Source: Coniochaeta sp. PMI_546 (lineage: Eukaryota; Ascomycota; Sordariomycetes; Coniochaetales; Coniochaetaceae). Taken from it: a DNA stretch of 64,000 nt. The stretch is taken from the NCBI GenBank assembly GCA_021432605.1, contig MU271148.1:689362-753361 (forward strand). The letters run 5' to 3'. Under the pieces are notes generated by a model. That model saw nothing but the letters and a program-made list of their open reading frames with translations. It made no database searches and was not told the DNA's origin. Shown in pieces: positions 47,310 to 58,400 of this stretch; the first letter of the stretch is position 1; each line of letters opens with the position of its first letter. Made by a program: the position numbers and the translations under genes.

Positions 47310-48260
47310 CTACTCCTCGCTCCTCCTCCTCCTAGGCCGCTGGTCATAGACATAATCCGGCTCGCTATCATCATCATAATAATCTCCCCTCCTCCTCTCG
47401 ACCCTGCCACCAGCCCTCCCCTCCTCCATATCAATAGCCCTCTCCCTTTCCCTTCTCTCTCGATCCCTGTCCCTACTCCTATCCCTCCCCCCATCCCTCT
47501 CCCTCCTCCCATCATCCTTCCCATCCTTCCCAAACTTCTTCTCCCACTTGCCCTGCTCCTCCTTCGTCTTGCTCCTACTCTTCTCAATCCTCTTCTCCAA
47601 CGCATTCGCCCCCAGGCCCCCGACAGCAGCGCCGACAATGGTGCTCAGCAACGCGGCCCCCTGGCTGGCATCGCTGGCCCGGCGGCTGTGGCTGTGGCCG
47701 CCCTTAGCCTTCCGGGTGGCCGCCTCGGTCGCCTCGCGCGCCGCCAGCCCGCCGATTATGGCGCCCATGACGCCCACGCCCAGGCCCGAGGTGGAGTCGG
47801 AGAAGGTGTGCTGCATGATGTGCTTGGCCTTGCCGAGCGGGCTGCGCAGGCGGTCGTGGTCGGCTTCCGAGTCGTCCGTGTCGCGGTCCTTGTCCTTGTC
47901 CTTGTCCCTGTCGCGCCGATCGCGCCGGTCGCGCGAGCGGTCTCGGCGATCTCTGGAGCGGTCGCGGGACCGGTCGCGATCGCGATCGCGGGAGAAGGGG
48001 GGTTGCGAGCGCGGTCGGGTGGGGGAGTAGGGGACCTGGAGGCTGTTGTTGGGGTTGCGCGGCGGGGGAGGGTAGAAGGGGGTTGGGCCGTCGTAGGGCG
48101 CGACGGGGACGATGGTCGGCCCCGGAATGGCGCCCGTCATGCGCGAGCCGCCGGAGTGGTAGTCTGGACTGTAGTCGCGGCTCCGACGGGAGGGCGAGCG
48201 GTGCCGGGGACGGTAGTCGTCGTCGCCGTCGTCGTAGTAAGGGCCGCCTTGGGATGACAT
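47310..48260 (-). CDS. RD-repeat protein with two glycine-zipper segments
   Basis: 316 residues in a single exon from the ATG at 48260. The N-terminal half is low-complexity: an SRRSRDYSPDYHSG start, a proline-rich patch (TPFYPPPPRNPNNS) and then a long run of Arg-Asp, Arg-Ser and Lys-Asp dipeptides (about 47885-48000 in DNA). In the second half two short Gly/Ala-rich hydrophobic segments, GLGVGVMGAIIGGLAARE and TIVGAAVGGLGANALEK, have the GxxxG spacing of glycine zippers and may insert in or associate with a membrane. A charged basic tail ends in RRRRSEE. The RD run resembles RNA-binding or splicing proteins, but with the zippers the cell location is unclear. Long antisense frames over it are a by-product of the repeats. 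Confidence 0.75.
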   Translation of the reverse strand: MSSQGGPYYDDGDDDYRPRHRSPSRRSRDYSPDYHSGGSRMTGAIPGPTIVPVAPYDGPTPFYPPPPRNPNNSLQVPYSPTRPRSQPPFSRDRDRDRSRDRSRDRRDRSRDRRDRRDRDKDKDKDRDTDDSEADHDRLRSPLGKAKHIMQHTFSDSTSGLGVGVMGAIIGGLAAREATEAATRKAKGGHSHSRRASDASQGAALLSTIVGAAVGGLGANALEKRIEKSRSKTKEEQGKWEKKFGKDGKDDGRRERDGGRDRSRDRDRERRERERAIDMEEGRAGGRVERRRGDYYDDDSEPDYVYDQRPRRRRSEE

Positions 48261-50350
48261 TGTCAAGATTTTTACGAGCGCTTCCTAGAACTGACTCTCG
48301 GACAACTTTGCGTCGTGTATTTCTTGGGGGATTTTTGGAACTCGAGGCTGGAATGCTCCTTGGAGATGTTCGATCGTGTAAGGTTATAACAATCTTTTCG
48401 TGTCGGAGAGATTGCTCAGGCTCCCACACTCGAGGCGGCGCGAACCTACAGCCACCGTGTCGGTGTAGATGACTGGGCAAAGTAGAGGTGCGGGATTGGT
48501 CAACCAGAAGATGACCAGAGCGAATAGAAGCAACAGAAGTAAAGTCAATGGAAGAGAGGCTCTGATATGGACAATTATGGCTTCCTTTGCGGCTGATACG
48601 CTGCTCAAGGCACCGGGCAGATTGCGACGAGGATAAAGAAAAGGTGAAGGGAGAGCCTGACGGGAGCCTTGCAATAATGGTTGTCGTCGGTCTTAACACA
48701 TCCCTCCGTACACACACCACCCACTTGGCGGCGATCAGTCGCAGCAGAGCGACTAGAGGCTAGAGAGTGCGGCGACCGGACTGGTGGGGTCTGGAGACTG
48801 AAATGATGTCACAAGACATCCTGGCAGGGGCATGTTATCTTGTTTGAGAAACAGCTCTAACGAGACCTTCTTTGCGTGCGGCGATATATTGCGAGCACAC
48901 GAGAGCTCATCGAAGCACCACAGGAGATTCAATTTCCTCAGACATGGTGATGTTCCCCGAGAAGCCTTCCATACCTTGTCGGAGAATGATAGTTGGGTCA
49001 TGCCCGGCTGACTGGGTCGGACATAGCAAAACGTGGGGAATCGACGAGGGAGGTTTAACTTTGTTTTAGGGCTGTGCTTCCCGCTGTGGTTCATCGTGTT
49101 CATGCAAGCATCCACGTAATTGGCTCGGCATCAGTCTCGAACCACTGCACGATGCCAGCGCCCCTCGAACAGGCAACAACAGCACGTTGTCCTCAGATGC
49201 TCAGCCTCGACCGACATGTTTCGCGCAGTCTAGAGCAATCGACGGGACGATGGCGTGTGCCCGGGTGTTGAGACAACAGTCAGACCTGTTACTAGCCGAT
49301 GAGCTGATCTGGTTGTCAGGGTTGTCACTTCATCCTCAACTTCTTTGCCCGACAGATGCGGCGCGCCAGTCCATTCGACTTTGCCTCCGCACTCGGAGTC
49401 ATGAAGTGTAGCAACAATGTCAGCAGAAGGTCAGATCCCGATGCTCGGGTATGGTTGCACCTAGCATTGCAGATAGAGCATCACGAGGCACCTGAGACTT
49501 CTCCCAGACATCCTGATGTTACGCTGACCTGATATGGCGGAGCTTGTTCGAGTTGGGCGAGGGTTAGGGTCAAGCGCAAAGCCGTGCCAAGGACCGGCTG
49601 CACCTTCCTGCCGCCTTTTCTCTCGCCGAAACTCCTGTCATTCTGAATATCGAGAAAACACTTGATTGAATGTGACTGTTTCTCCTGGGTTTTTGATGAC
49701 GCGGAAGAACCCCCGTCACTGTATAGGTAGTATACCCTTGTAGAAAATTGGTCAACTGTCGGAGTTTTGAAAAAAAAAAAAAGTCTGGGGAAAGCACAAG
49801 CGGAAACTCCGTCCGGAACAGCGCGCCGGCGGCAGAACATCGGTCATGTCCACCACAAAACCTACGGCAATCCCGTCATAAACAGCGCCATGTGGATCGC
49901 CGTGCATTTTCCCTGTCGTAGGCCAAGACGACTCGATACGATGTTCAAAAGCTGGGTGGGAATTCATGACTGTACACGCTTGGCTTTTTGACATTTTTCT
50001 CTCTCAGCGTGGCTTCTTCGCTTCTTCTTCGCTATTTCTTCGGCTGTTGGCTGTGACCCGGTTGGTGGCGATCAAAGATATTTCGCGACAGGCCTGTACT
50101 ATTCATATCTACCTTAGGTAGGTAGTTTGTTGTTGAATGCATTGACCGCCGCCGCAAAGGGTTCACGATAGTTGGGACCTAGCTATTTCTGCCTCTGTTC
50201 CTGCTCCTTTGTGCCGTTGCTCGGGTTGTCTATCTATATATGTATATATTCCATGTGTTGCCCATCTTCGGTCGAGTTGGAATTGTGTTCAGTTGAGACA
50301 AGTCAGATTTAAACTTGTACTTGATCTGCTTGCCATATCCAGAGATCGCT
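48261..50350. other. intergenic region, divergent promoters
   Basis: 2.1 kb between the RD-repeat gene (minus) and the MFS gene (plus). No recognisable gene; open frames are short or lack an ATG. An A13 run lies at 49770-49782, and TAGGTAGGTAG-like words occur near 50113-50124. Confidence 0.5.
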
Positions 50351-51944
50351 ATGTCAGCTCCCCTCCAGATCACACCGGTCAACGAGGTAGACAAGGCGGT
50401 GGAACAACAGCAGGGAAGGCGCCATACAATTGCTCAACCTATTTCCTCTGTAGATCCAGAGAAACATGACCTCCCCACCTCAACCGCCAACACAACCGAA
50501 GATGAAGCACCAGTCCCTCTCACAGAGAGGGAACGACACGAAGCTCAGCTCCAACAATGGAACCGACCCAGGGTGAATTTGTGGCGAGTCTTGACCACAA
50601 TGTATTGCTTCATCCTCATGGGCATGAACGACGGGGCGCTAGGCGCATTGATCCCATATGTAAGATGCCAATATCTCCTCCCTTACAAAGCTCCCCCGAC
50701 TAACTCTCTCTCAGATCGAACCCTACTACAACATATCCTACACTGTCCTCTCCCTCCTCTTCCTCGCCCCCTTCATAGGCTACCTCCTGGCCGCCCTCTC
50801 CAACAACCTAATCCACCACCACTTCGGCCAGCGCGGCATAGCCTTCCTCGCCCCTCTCTGCCGTATCTTGGGCTACGTCGCCCTGAGCCTGCACCCGCCC
50901 TACCCGGCCCTGCCCGTCATCATGCTCTTCCCCGGCTTCGGCAACGGCCTGGAGGACAGCGCCTGGAACGCCTGGATCGGCAACATGCAGTCCGCCAACG
51001 AGCTCCTCGGCTTCCTCCACGGCGCCTACGGCCTGGGCGCCACCATCGGCCCCCTCATCGCCACCACCATGGTCACCCACGGCGACCTACCGTGGTACAC
51101 CTTCTACTACCTCATGATCGGCCTGTCGGCCGTCGAGTGGGCAGTCTGCGTCCTCACCTTCTGGGGCGCCACCGGCGTCGTCTACCGCGCCCAGCACCAG
51201 AGCCTGCACGACGAGGCCTCGGCCGCCTCCGGCGAAGAGCCGGGCGACAACAACAACAACGTCGCCAAGCGCACCACCACCCGCCACGTCCTCAAGGACC
51301 CGATCGTCTGGCTCATCGCCCTATTCCTGCTCGGCTACGTCGGCGCCGAGGTCAGCCTCGGCGGCTGGATAACCACCTTCATGCTGGTCGTCCGCAAGGC
51401 CGACCCCTTCGACGCCGGCCTCACCGTCACCTTCTTCTGGCTCGGCCTCACCGTCGGCCGCGTCGTGCTCGGCTTCGTCACCGGCCGCGTCGGCGAGAAG
51501 CTCGCCATCTCCGTCTACCTGGTCCTCAGCGTCGCGCTGCAGCTCCTGTACTGGCTCGTGCCGAGCTTCGTCGCCTCGGCTATCTTCGTGGCGTTCCTGG
51601 GCTTCTTCCTGGGCCCGCTGTTCCCGGCTGCCATCGTCGCGGCCACGAAGCTGCTTCCGAGCGATTATCACGTCTCGGCTATCGGCTTTGCGGCCGCGTT
51701 CGGAGGCGGAGGGGCCGCTATCTTCCCGTTTGCGGTGGGTGCCATTGCGCAGAGTAAGGGGGTGGAAGTGTTGCAGCCGATTTGTCTGGCTATTTTGGCA
51801 TTTATTCTGTTGTTGTGGTGGTTTCTCCCGGGTGGACTGCGGAGAGGAGGACTTGAGCGGGCGAGAGAGAATAAAGAGGGCGTTGGACACGAGGTGCGCA
51901 GGGTCTGGACATGGGCCAAGGCGAAAGGTGGACACACTCAGTAA
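50351..51944 (+). CDS. MFS transporter, Bsc6/FHS-like
   Basis: Membrane transporter of the major facilitator superfamily, close in style to fungal 'bypass of stop codon 6' proteins, whose substrate is not established. Two exons, 50351-50659 and 50715-51944, give 512 residues. The start is the ATG at 50351 (MSAPLQITPVNE). About 75 polar residues precede the first helix. RVLTTMYCFILMGMNDGALGALIPY|IEPYYNISYTVLSLLFLAPF runs across the splice in frame. Motifs include GNGLEDSAWNAWIGN, LLGFLHGAYGLGATIGPL and LGLTVGRVVLGFVTGRVGEK (the repeated MFS loop motif). About twelve helices are expected. Exon 2 is unusually rich in C-ending codons. Its stop is only 30 bp from the stop of the convergent PPM2 gene, so the 3' ends of the two transcripts almost certainly overlap. 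Confidence 0.9.
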
Positions 51945-51974
51945 ATAATGTGTTCTTGACTAGAGGGGGCCGGT

Positions 51975-54900
51975 CTAGCTCTGTATTTTCTGTCGTAATT
52001 CATCCGCCAGTCTGAGTAGATAAAACTCTCTGGCCTGAGCAGGAAGCCTTTGGAAGCTAGTGACAATCTTGTTGATATCTTGCCGACCCTTCTCGTAAGC
52101 CGACAGGTCCCTATTCCCGTACACATCTCGCCCTGCTGAATATCCGTTTTCGAGATCGCGGAAGAAGACATTGACGGCGACGCTGGTGTCGGAAGTGGGC
52201 GTTGCCGTATGCAGCCAAAGCGGTGGAATGAAGAGGACATCACCGGGCGAGAGGATGGCCTCGTGAGGGTGTGTACGCCCTAGAGACGGAGAATCCAGCT
52301 TGGAGAACACGTCAATGCTAGAACTTGACGCAGCAGGCGCAAAGCTGAGATGCTCGACGTCTGTAGGGGGGAATAGCATGAGGCGCTTTGACCCCTGAAT
52401 TTGGCAATATACATTTGCCATGACCTGTTGTTATGTTACTGTCAGTAACTTCCACAACGTATCCTGCTGGATCAAAGCACATACATCGTAATGCAACCAC
52501 ATGTTGACCGGCCCCGAGATACGGAGCACCGAGCTGAAGGTGTTCTTCGCAACGAATGAGAGTTGTGGCGGAAGTACAAAGTCGTCTGAAAGCCTCGGGA
52601 AGTCGTTTGTCAAATTTGCGGGGAGAGCTGACGGTTCTTCCATCGATAAGGCGCGAAGATATAGCCTGCTGCCCCCGCGCACTTCGTTTGCAAAATCAGC
52701 GAACGTTTTCGTTACGTACGCGAAGTTCTTGGAGTTAAAGTCCATATTTGGAGTTGTAGAATCGTGTATTACGACCTGGATGGCGTAAGAGACGTTAGCA
52801 ACTGTCAACTATAAGTGGCAAAATTCGACGTACCATTCGTTCTGCGCCAACCTTTTGGACTATGTAATCGAGACCCCAATTTGAAACGCAGGGACCAAGG
52901 TCAAGATCGCTCAGTACCGCAGGCTGTCCTGTGGTCAAGATCTTCGCAAAGTCTTCAGCGGAGTGGAGCGAAATGCGTGATATCGAGGTGATTTTAGGCC
53001 CGGACGTGCCTGGCGAACCTGTTCCTGCCACATCCCCATTTGCGATGCCGGGCACCGTTTCCACAGTCTGGACATATTTCAAAGAGTCAACAATGTCCTC
53101 ATTAGTGTCCAGTCTGAATGAATATGAGCCTCTGTTCCAGTAAGTTCCCATTGAGAAGCACGTGGCGCCTCCGCCGACGATGACCGTGTGGTTGTCTTCT
53201 GCTAGTGTCACTGACTGTCCGACTAGGAGCGGTCTTGGTAGTTGCTGGGTGGCTAGGGGATGCGCGCGTAGCCTGCGTCCACCGAGAACCTCGGCACCCT
53301 GGAGCTTGCAGTCAATTATTTCGAATTCCTGAGGTAGGATATAGTCTTTTATAATGCCACCAATGAGTGTTTGGCGTGCTGGACCGGATCTCGTAGAGAC
53401 GCCAACCGCGCCAAATCTGTTTAGTAGGACGTGCTCATAGCCGCTTGGGATGCTGCCGGACCGAATCCTTTGGACACGCAGATAAGGATGCTGCCCATGT
53501 TAGTCTTTTCTCCTTTGCTCACACAGCGCGCTCAGACTTACCTCGAGCTTTGAAAACGGCACCTCTACCGTCCAGTGTAGGATCTGGTCTGCAACCAGAC
53601 CCTCAGACGACATACCGCCTGCTAGGTAACCTAACCTTCGAACAGCATCTTTGCGGTCCGTGTTGAAATCATGGTCTTCCATGAGGTTTGCTCCAAACAC
53701 TGGGTTGTACACGACGCTGTGCGTTCGTATTCCCCTGTCAAAGCCCCGTATCTCAACATCAACCCAGCCCTCTTCAGGGCTGAAGAGAAGACATCCGTCG
53801 AAAATTGTAGAAGGCCCCGTCTTACCGCCTATAAGAAGTGCAAGAGAGGTATCGCCCAGTCTGACAATGGAATGGCGATACAGCGGTACCGGTAGATCGT
53901 GCGTCCTCTTCCACCTGTTTTCCCCTTTTATGAAAAGCCAGCAGTCTTTCAATGCGTTTCCGGGAGAAGTCCGCCCTCCAACCAGGAGCTGCCCAGTCGC
54001 ACCTAGGCTGGTTATAGTATGACACATCCGGCTTGAAGGACCTGCATCGAACATTGGAGCGACGCCGTGCTGGTCAAACGGTACGCTTTGCCAATGATAC
54101 ACGTCGGAGGTAGACAGCCGTGAACTATGTCCGAGCCCCATAACGTTGGCCAAACATGGTTGCCCCCAGCGATTCTGCATCTGCATCGCCGCCCCAAATC
54201 GGCGCTGACCTTTCGATCCTGGATTTTCCTGATACGAGCATGGACTTTCCACAACAGCAGGGGCTGTTTTTGCATGCGCCCAAGGTCCACTAGATATAGA
54301 AGGTGTGACTCGTTCTCCGTGGCCAGTCGTACTGTGCTGTTCACAGGCAGGCTGGTTGCTGGCATTGATGAGGCAGTAATGGCTTGCGAAGAGGGCAAAC
54401 TCCTCCCATTCATCGAATGGTTCGACCTCGTCAAGCTTCTGCCTTTGAGTTGAGGAAAGAAAGGTACTGTGACCCCATGCCTGCCATAGAGACCAAGCAT
54501 CGACAGATGCCCAGCCTCGTGACAGGAAGCGCTCCTTCTGACTTTCGAGCGTCTGGTAGCGGTGGACCGATTTCAGCGGCGTGGACAACTTATCAAAGTG
54601 TGAGAGCATCGTCTTTGCAAAGGGGTGTTCAGGTCCGTCAGGTAGTATCTGCTCCAGGAGACAAAACTCAGAGCGTCCAAGAGCACTCGCCCATTGTATG
54701 AGAGCGTCGGCTGCTGCTGTTTCCATGTAAGTGATGGAAACCTCTGCCACGAAGAGGAAACTGCTAGCCGAGATATCGGTAATCTCTGACAAGGTGGTGC
54801 GTAGTGTGTCGAGCTCCCGAAGATCGCAGCCAATTTGGACGTAGTGGTCGCTCCTGAGTAAGACCATCCCGGTATCGAAGGTTTCGACATTGGTTAAGGG

Positions 54901-55493
54901 GTCCACCAGTTGAGGTGTCGAGAGAACAGTCTTTTTCTTTCGCAACATTAGGTCTGGGAAGTCAATATCAATGAACTTGGTGTCTTTGCACTCCTCTGGA
55001 TATCGGGTCCATGTTTGCCAAGGTAAAACGTCACTGGCACATGGTAAGTTCAGGTGTCAGAGAAATAAGGTACCTTAGCTTGATGTATGTTTGAGGACTT
55101 ACTACCCACAGCCAAGGTTGATGACAACCTTTTGTTTATCTCCATGAGCTTTCTGTACGAAGTTACGCACAGCAACATCTATCACATGCATCCTGAAATA
55201 GTAGCCCCTGTTGATGAGAGGAGCTCTCCGCTGGAATTTCTTCACAAAGTAGCGGAAGAAATGAGGTTCGTCCGGATAGTACAGCTTCTCGACACTTCGT
55301 TTCGAGACTATGCTGCTATTATTCGTCTAGTAGCATGTTAGTAAATGCCCTGAATGTGTTCAGGGGATGGCATCTGCCTTCAGGGATTTTGCACACTCAC
55401 ACCCATAACTTGGTCATCTTGTGCCCGGCCTTTCGTCGACCTTGCCGGCTTTTTCAAGCCTTGAGGAGCTGGGATTTTGGTCTTGTCGGCCAT
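51975..55493 (-). CDS. PPM2: tRNA wybutosine-synthesising protein 4 (methyltransferase-Kelch-JmjC)
   Basis: Last-step enzyme of wybutosine synthesis on guanosine 37 of tRNA-Phe (Ppm2/TYW4), adding a methyl ester and a methoxycarbonyl group. Six exons: 55493-55401, 55326-55103, 55033-53542, 53490-52834, 52775-52485 and 52424-51975, giving 1,068 residues. The N-terminal leucine-carboxyl-methyltransferase-like domain starts [20 protein letters not shown] and carries the SAM motif NLGCGYD (about 100-107, formed across an intron), [13 protein letters not shown] and [12 protein letters not shown]. Kelch repeats follow ([32 protein letters not shown]). The C-terminal JmjC/cupin domain has H917-x-D919 in NMWLHYD and H991 in FIPPLWLH, so the iron ligands are present. 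The full three-domain arrangement is known for fungal Ppm2. It faces the MFS gene tail to tail. Confidence 0.95.
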
Positions 55494-55780
55494 GTTGCAC
55501 CAGTGAACCTCTTGGCACAGCACGATACCAGTCTAATTTGAGATAGGAGCAACGTGAAGAGTGAAGAAGCGTAGATGCGAAGTTCTTGATCCACTCAATT
55601 TTGCCCAAGCGATGCACAGTTTGCGAAATGCTGCCACACTGTAGCAACCTGCTACAATTGTGGGAGCACACAGTGTGAACAAGAATAAATTGAAGCCATT
55701 CTTAGTTTTCCTAAGCTGTGATAATACCTAACCAACAGACAACGCCGAATATGCGAAACAGATGCGATGCTCAGACATGA
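55494..55780. other. short intergenic region
   Basis: 287 bp between the PPM2 start (minus strand, 55493) and the stop of the MCH1-type gene upstream of it on the same strand. It must contain the PPM2 promoter and the MCH1 3' untranslated region. No other feature is seen. Confidence 0.5.
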
Positions 55781-57532
55781 TTAAATGACAATGCCACGCT
55801 GTGACCAACCGCCCTTCCCTTTCCAAGCCCAAAGAACCATCAGACAAGCTACCCAAACGCTGACAGCCATTGCCCAGAATGTCGGAGCATAGCACTGCGT
55901 CCCGTAACAGAAGATGCCGTCCCCTTCGCTTCCGCCATCACCAGCTGCATCTTCAAGAGACTTCCTCGCCCCAGCCTGATAGACAGCAGAATATATAAGA
56001 CCCCACACTGTAGAGCCCAGAGCAGGGAACATAGCTACAATGCCCCAGTTGGTCCCGAAGTTCTCAACGCCCCAAATGACAGTGATGATGATGGGTGTAA
56101 GGCTGAAAACGGCGCCATAGCCGGCTCCGACCAGGCTCGACACGATCCAGAACCTATCGCCGTGGTTCTGAATGAAGCCCGACGCCAATACTACCAAGCC
56201 GAGCGATAAGGCAAGGGCGAAGAAGATCAGGAATGGAATCCGTGATATCGAGAAGCGCTTATTCGGGAGCTCCTGTGATGAAGTCATTTGCATGTGTTGC
56301 GAGTGCGGACTCGGTGCCAGGATGTCGGTTAAGGTACCAGTCAACAGCCGCGCAGCGGTGCTGGTAATACCCAGAATGGACACATGTGTAGCCGCAGACG
56401 TGGGGTTTCCGACATATCTCAGCGTCGGCGGGTACAGAGTCCCGATGATCGTGCCGAGATTGTTCATGAAAGCCTCACCGGGCCCGATCATGAAGAAAAA
56501 TCCCAGCGCAAAACACCACATTGTGTGGTCGCTGAGAAACCGCCGAGTCTCGGCGTTGAGAACCCAGTCCTTCTTCTTCCTTGCCTCCTCGACCTCTCTA
56601 TCCTTAAAGGGATCTAAAATACCCGCATCGTCTTCGTCAAACGGATCCGCACGCTCGATAGCGCCGTAGCCGCGGTGCAGTGCCCGGCCTGGACTGAAGA
56701 GCGCGCTGCCGTCCAGCATGCCGCTCCGCTCAAGCTCCTCGACAGCCTCGTCAATAAGATCCTTCTCGTCGACGATGCGCAGTCCGACAGTCCCGATTAG
56801 ACCAACTGCTGCTAGAAGAATAGCCAGAAACAGGAAGAAGCGAAACACATCGACATCTCCTTTGCTGCCATCCGGCAACCTCTCGTATAGCAGCCGACTT
56901 CCCACCTGGCTTTCCCACATACCACTCAGACCAAAAGCCGCCGTAGGTAACGCGATTGCCAGGCCGCGGTGCTTGCCCTTGCCGAAATTCTTGGCACATG
57001 TCGCTACAGAAGCGAGGTACATGGCACATGTCGCCACACCGATTATCGCAAACGCTGCTATCATGGCATAGTACTCCCAAGCCGACCAGCCGCCGAGGCC
57101 CTTTCGATATAACCCCGCAGCGGTGCCATATCCAGCACCAAACAGCAACGCGGCCATGAAGGATAATGGCGCCGGACCAAGACGGTCGCACATGTAACCG
57201 AGCACCGGCACCGGCAGGTACAGAGCGACACCAAGACTGATAGCCAAGCCGTTGACCTCGAACTGCGAGTAATGTAGCCGCTCTTGGAATATGTGCCCGT
57301 ATAGACTGAAGACCGTCACTGAGCCGGCGCAGCTGGCAGTGAGGATAGCGGAGACGAAGGATATCTTGCGTGCTAGGGAGGCGGCTGCTTTCCGCTGAGG
57401 GCTGGCGGTTTGGGAGGTTATGGACGAGGCATAGGAGCTAGGTGGTGTTTCGGGCGTGGGCGAGACGGTGGTGAGGAGAGGCGAAGATTCGGAACCGACT
57501 CGACCCCCGATGACTGTGGCCTGCCGCGCCAT
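55781..57532 (-). CDS. MCH1: MFS transporter of the MCH1 (monocarboxylate-like) family
   Basis: Vacuolar-type major facilitator related to yeast Mch1; the transported compound is unknown. Single exon, 583 residues from the ATG at 57532 (MARQATVIGGRVG). The frame stays open upstream for about 95 codons without another ATG, so this start is the best available. A Ser/Thr/Pro-rich head is followed by helices beginning ISFVSAILTASCAGSVTVFSLYGHIFQERLHYSQFEVN. Next come LGYMCDRLGP (family loop motif), a long central acidic loop (FDEDDAGILDPFKDREVEEARKKKDW), and LGFFFMIGPGEAFMNNLGTIIGTL. The C-terminal half ends in FGTNWGIVAMFPALGSTVWGLIYSAVYQ and a cysteine-containing FCYGTQCYAPTFW segment, all typical of Mch1. 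Twelve helices are expected. It is divergent from the F-box gene at 58.4 kb. Confidence 0.9.
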   Translation of the reverse strand: MARQATVIGGRVGSESSPLLTTVSPTPETPPSSYASSITSQTASPQRKAAASLARKISFVSAILTASCAGSVTVFSLYGHIFQERLHYSQFEVNGLAISLGVALYLPVPVLGYMCDRLGPAPLSFMAALLFGAGYGTAAGLYRKGLGGWSAWEYYAMIAAFAIIGVATCAMYLASVATCAKNFGKGKHRGLAIALPTAAFGLSGMWESQVGSRLLYERLPDGSKGDVDVFRFFLFLAILLAAVGLIGTVGLRIVDEKDLIDEAVEELERSGMLDGSALFSPGRALHRGYGAIERADPFDEDDAGILDPFKDREVEEARKKKDWVLNAETRRFLSDHTMWCFALGFFFMIGPGEAFMNNLGTIIGTLYPPTLRYVGNPTSAATHVSILGITSTAARLLTGTLTDILAPSPHSQHMQMTSSQELPNKRFSISRIPFLIFFALALSLGLVVLASGFIQNHGDRFWIVSSLVGAGYGAVFSLTPIIITVIWGVENFGTNWGIVAMFPALGSTVWGLIYSAVYQAGARKSLEDAAGDGGSEGDGIFCYGTQCYAPTFWAMAVSVWVACLMVLWAWKGKGGWSQRGIVI

Positions 57533-58400
57533 GGTCAATGGTCTAGCTGCGCTGTAGATGAGCCGGTAAACACGGGTTCGAAGGCAGGTGGACAGTAGAG
57601 TCCGTGAGAAGCCGGAGAGCGTCCGGCTAAATGAATGCTTAGAGTCGTGACAGATAAATGGTAAATGAAGCCATTTTTCGACCAATAAGTCTAGAATTGG
57701 ACGGGCAGGCGTAGCAGACTGAGATCGTTTCCTTGATAGAGGAGTTGGATAGGTAGTGGTTGAGGCCCTTGGGTGTGCCGAGGGAGTTAGAGTGTCTAGG
57801 CACCTGGAATAGAGCACGGGACTCGATAAGCGTTATCAGGCGGAGGGATGACGCGACTACCTTACTGTAGCTTGAGCTTAAGGGTGGTTAACTCACAGCT
57901 GGCAAAATATGTCTGCTGCCAGCTGCCAGGACCGACCCTGCTTGGCTCAAGATCCATGACACCGTACATGTACCCTCGACTTAGCACGATAACATCATTT
58001 CATTCACAGCTGTGTGTGATGACACGAGCTAGCTCCTCTTGCGTTTGACACAATACCCGCTGATATTCAGCTATTCCGTTGGTCTCAGCTTTTTCAGGGA
58101 ACGACAAGAGGTCATTGAGGTCCCGCTACGACTGTTCTGGGCAAGCCAGAGTTTACTTTTGTCGGGTCCCATCTGTTGTTCATCGTCATCTGCGTTGGTT
58201 TTGAGGGCGTCTTGCCGTCGTGGTATGCCTGTACGAGTCTGGTCTCGTCCAGCTGCGGTCGATGTCTTCCACTTAGACCACCTCACTCCCGCAAGCTTTT
58301 TGCATTCGTTGCATCTTGCTCGTCATGACAGTGCCCGTACTATCGGCCCTGACGCCATTCACGGCCTAATTATCTCCTTGCCTTGCCCTTCAACGGCACA
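57533..58400. promoter_or_regulatory. divergent promoter region, MCH1 / F-box gene
   Basis: 868 bp separate the two ATGs. Much of the MCH1 side is open in the MCH1 frame, but no ATG is present there. No clear promoter element was identified beyond short AT-rich and pyrimidine-rich patches. Confidence 0.4.

Noticed and set aside
47688-48720. Long antisense frames (up to ~340 codons) over and beside the RD-repeat gene
   Set aside because: They arise because the GC-rich dipeptide-repeat DNA lacks stops in several frames. The products are low-complexity Arg/Ala/Gly/Pro with no family resemblance.
51321-51937. Minus-strand 204-codon frame over the MFS gene
   Set aside because: Antisense shadow of a strongly C-ending coding sequence. 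The product is highly acidic and repetitive with no motif.
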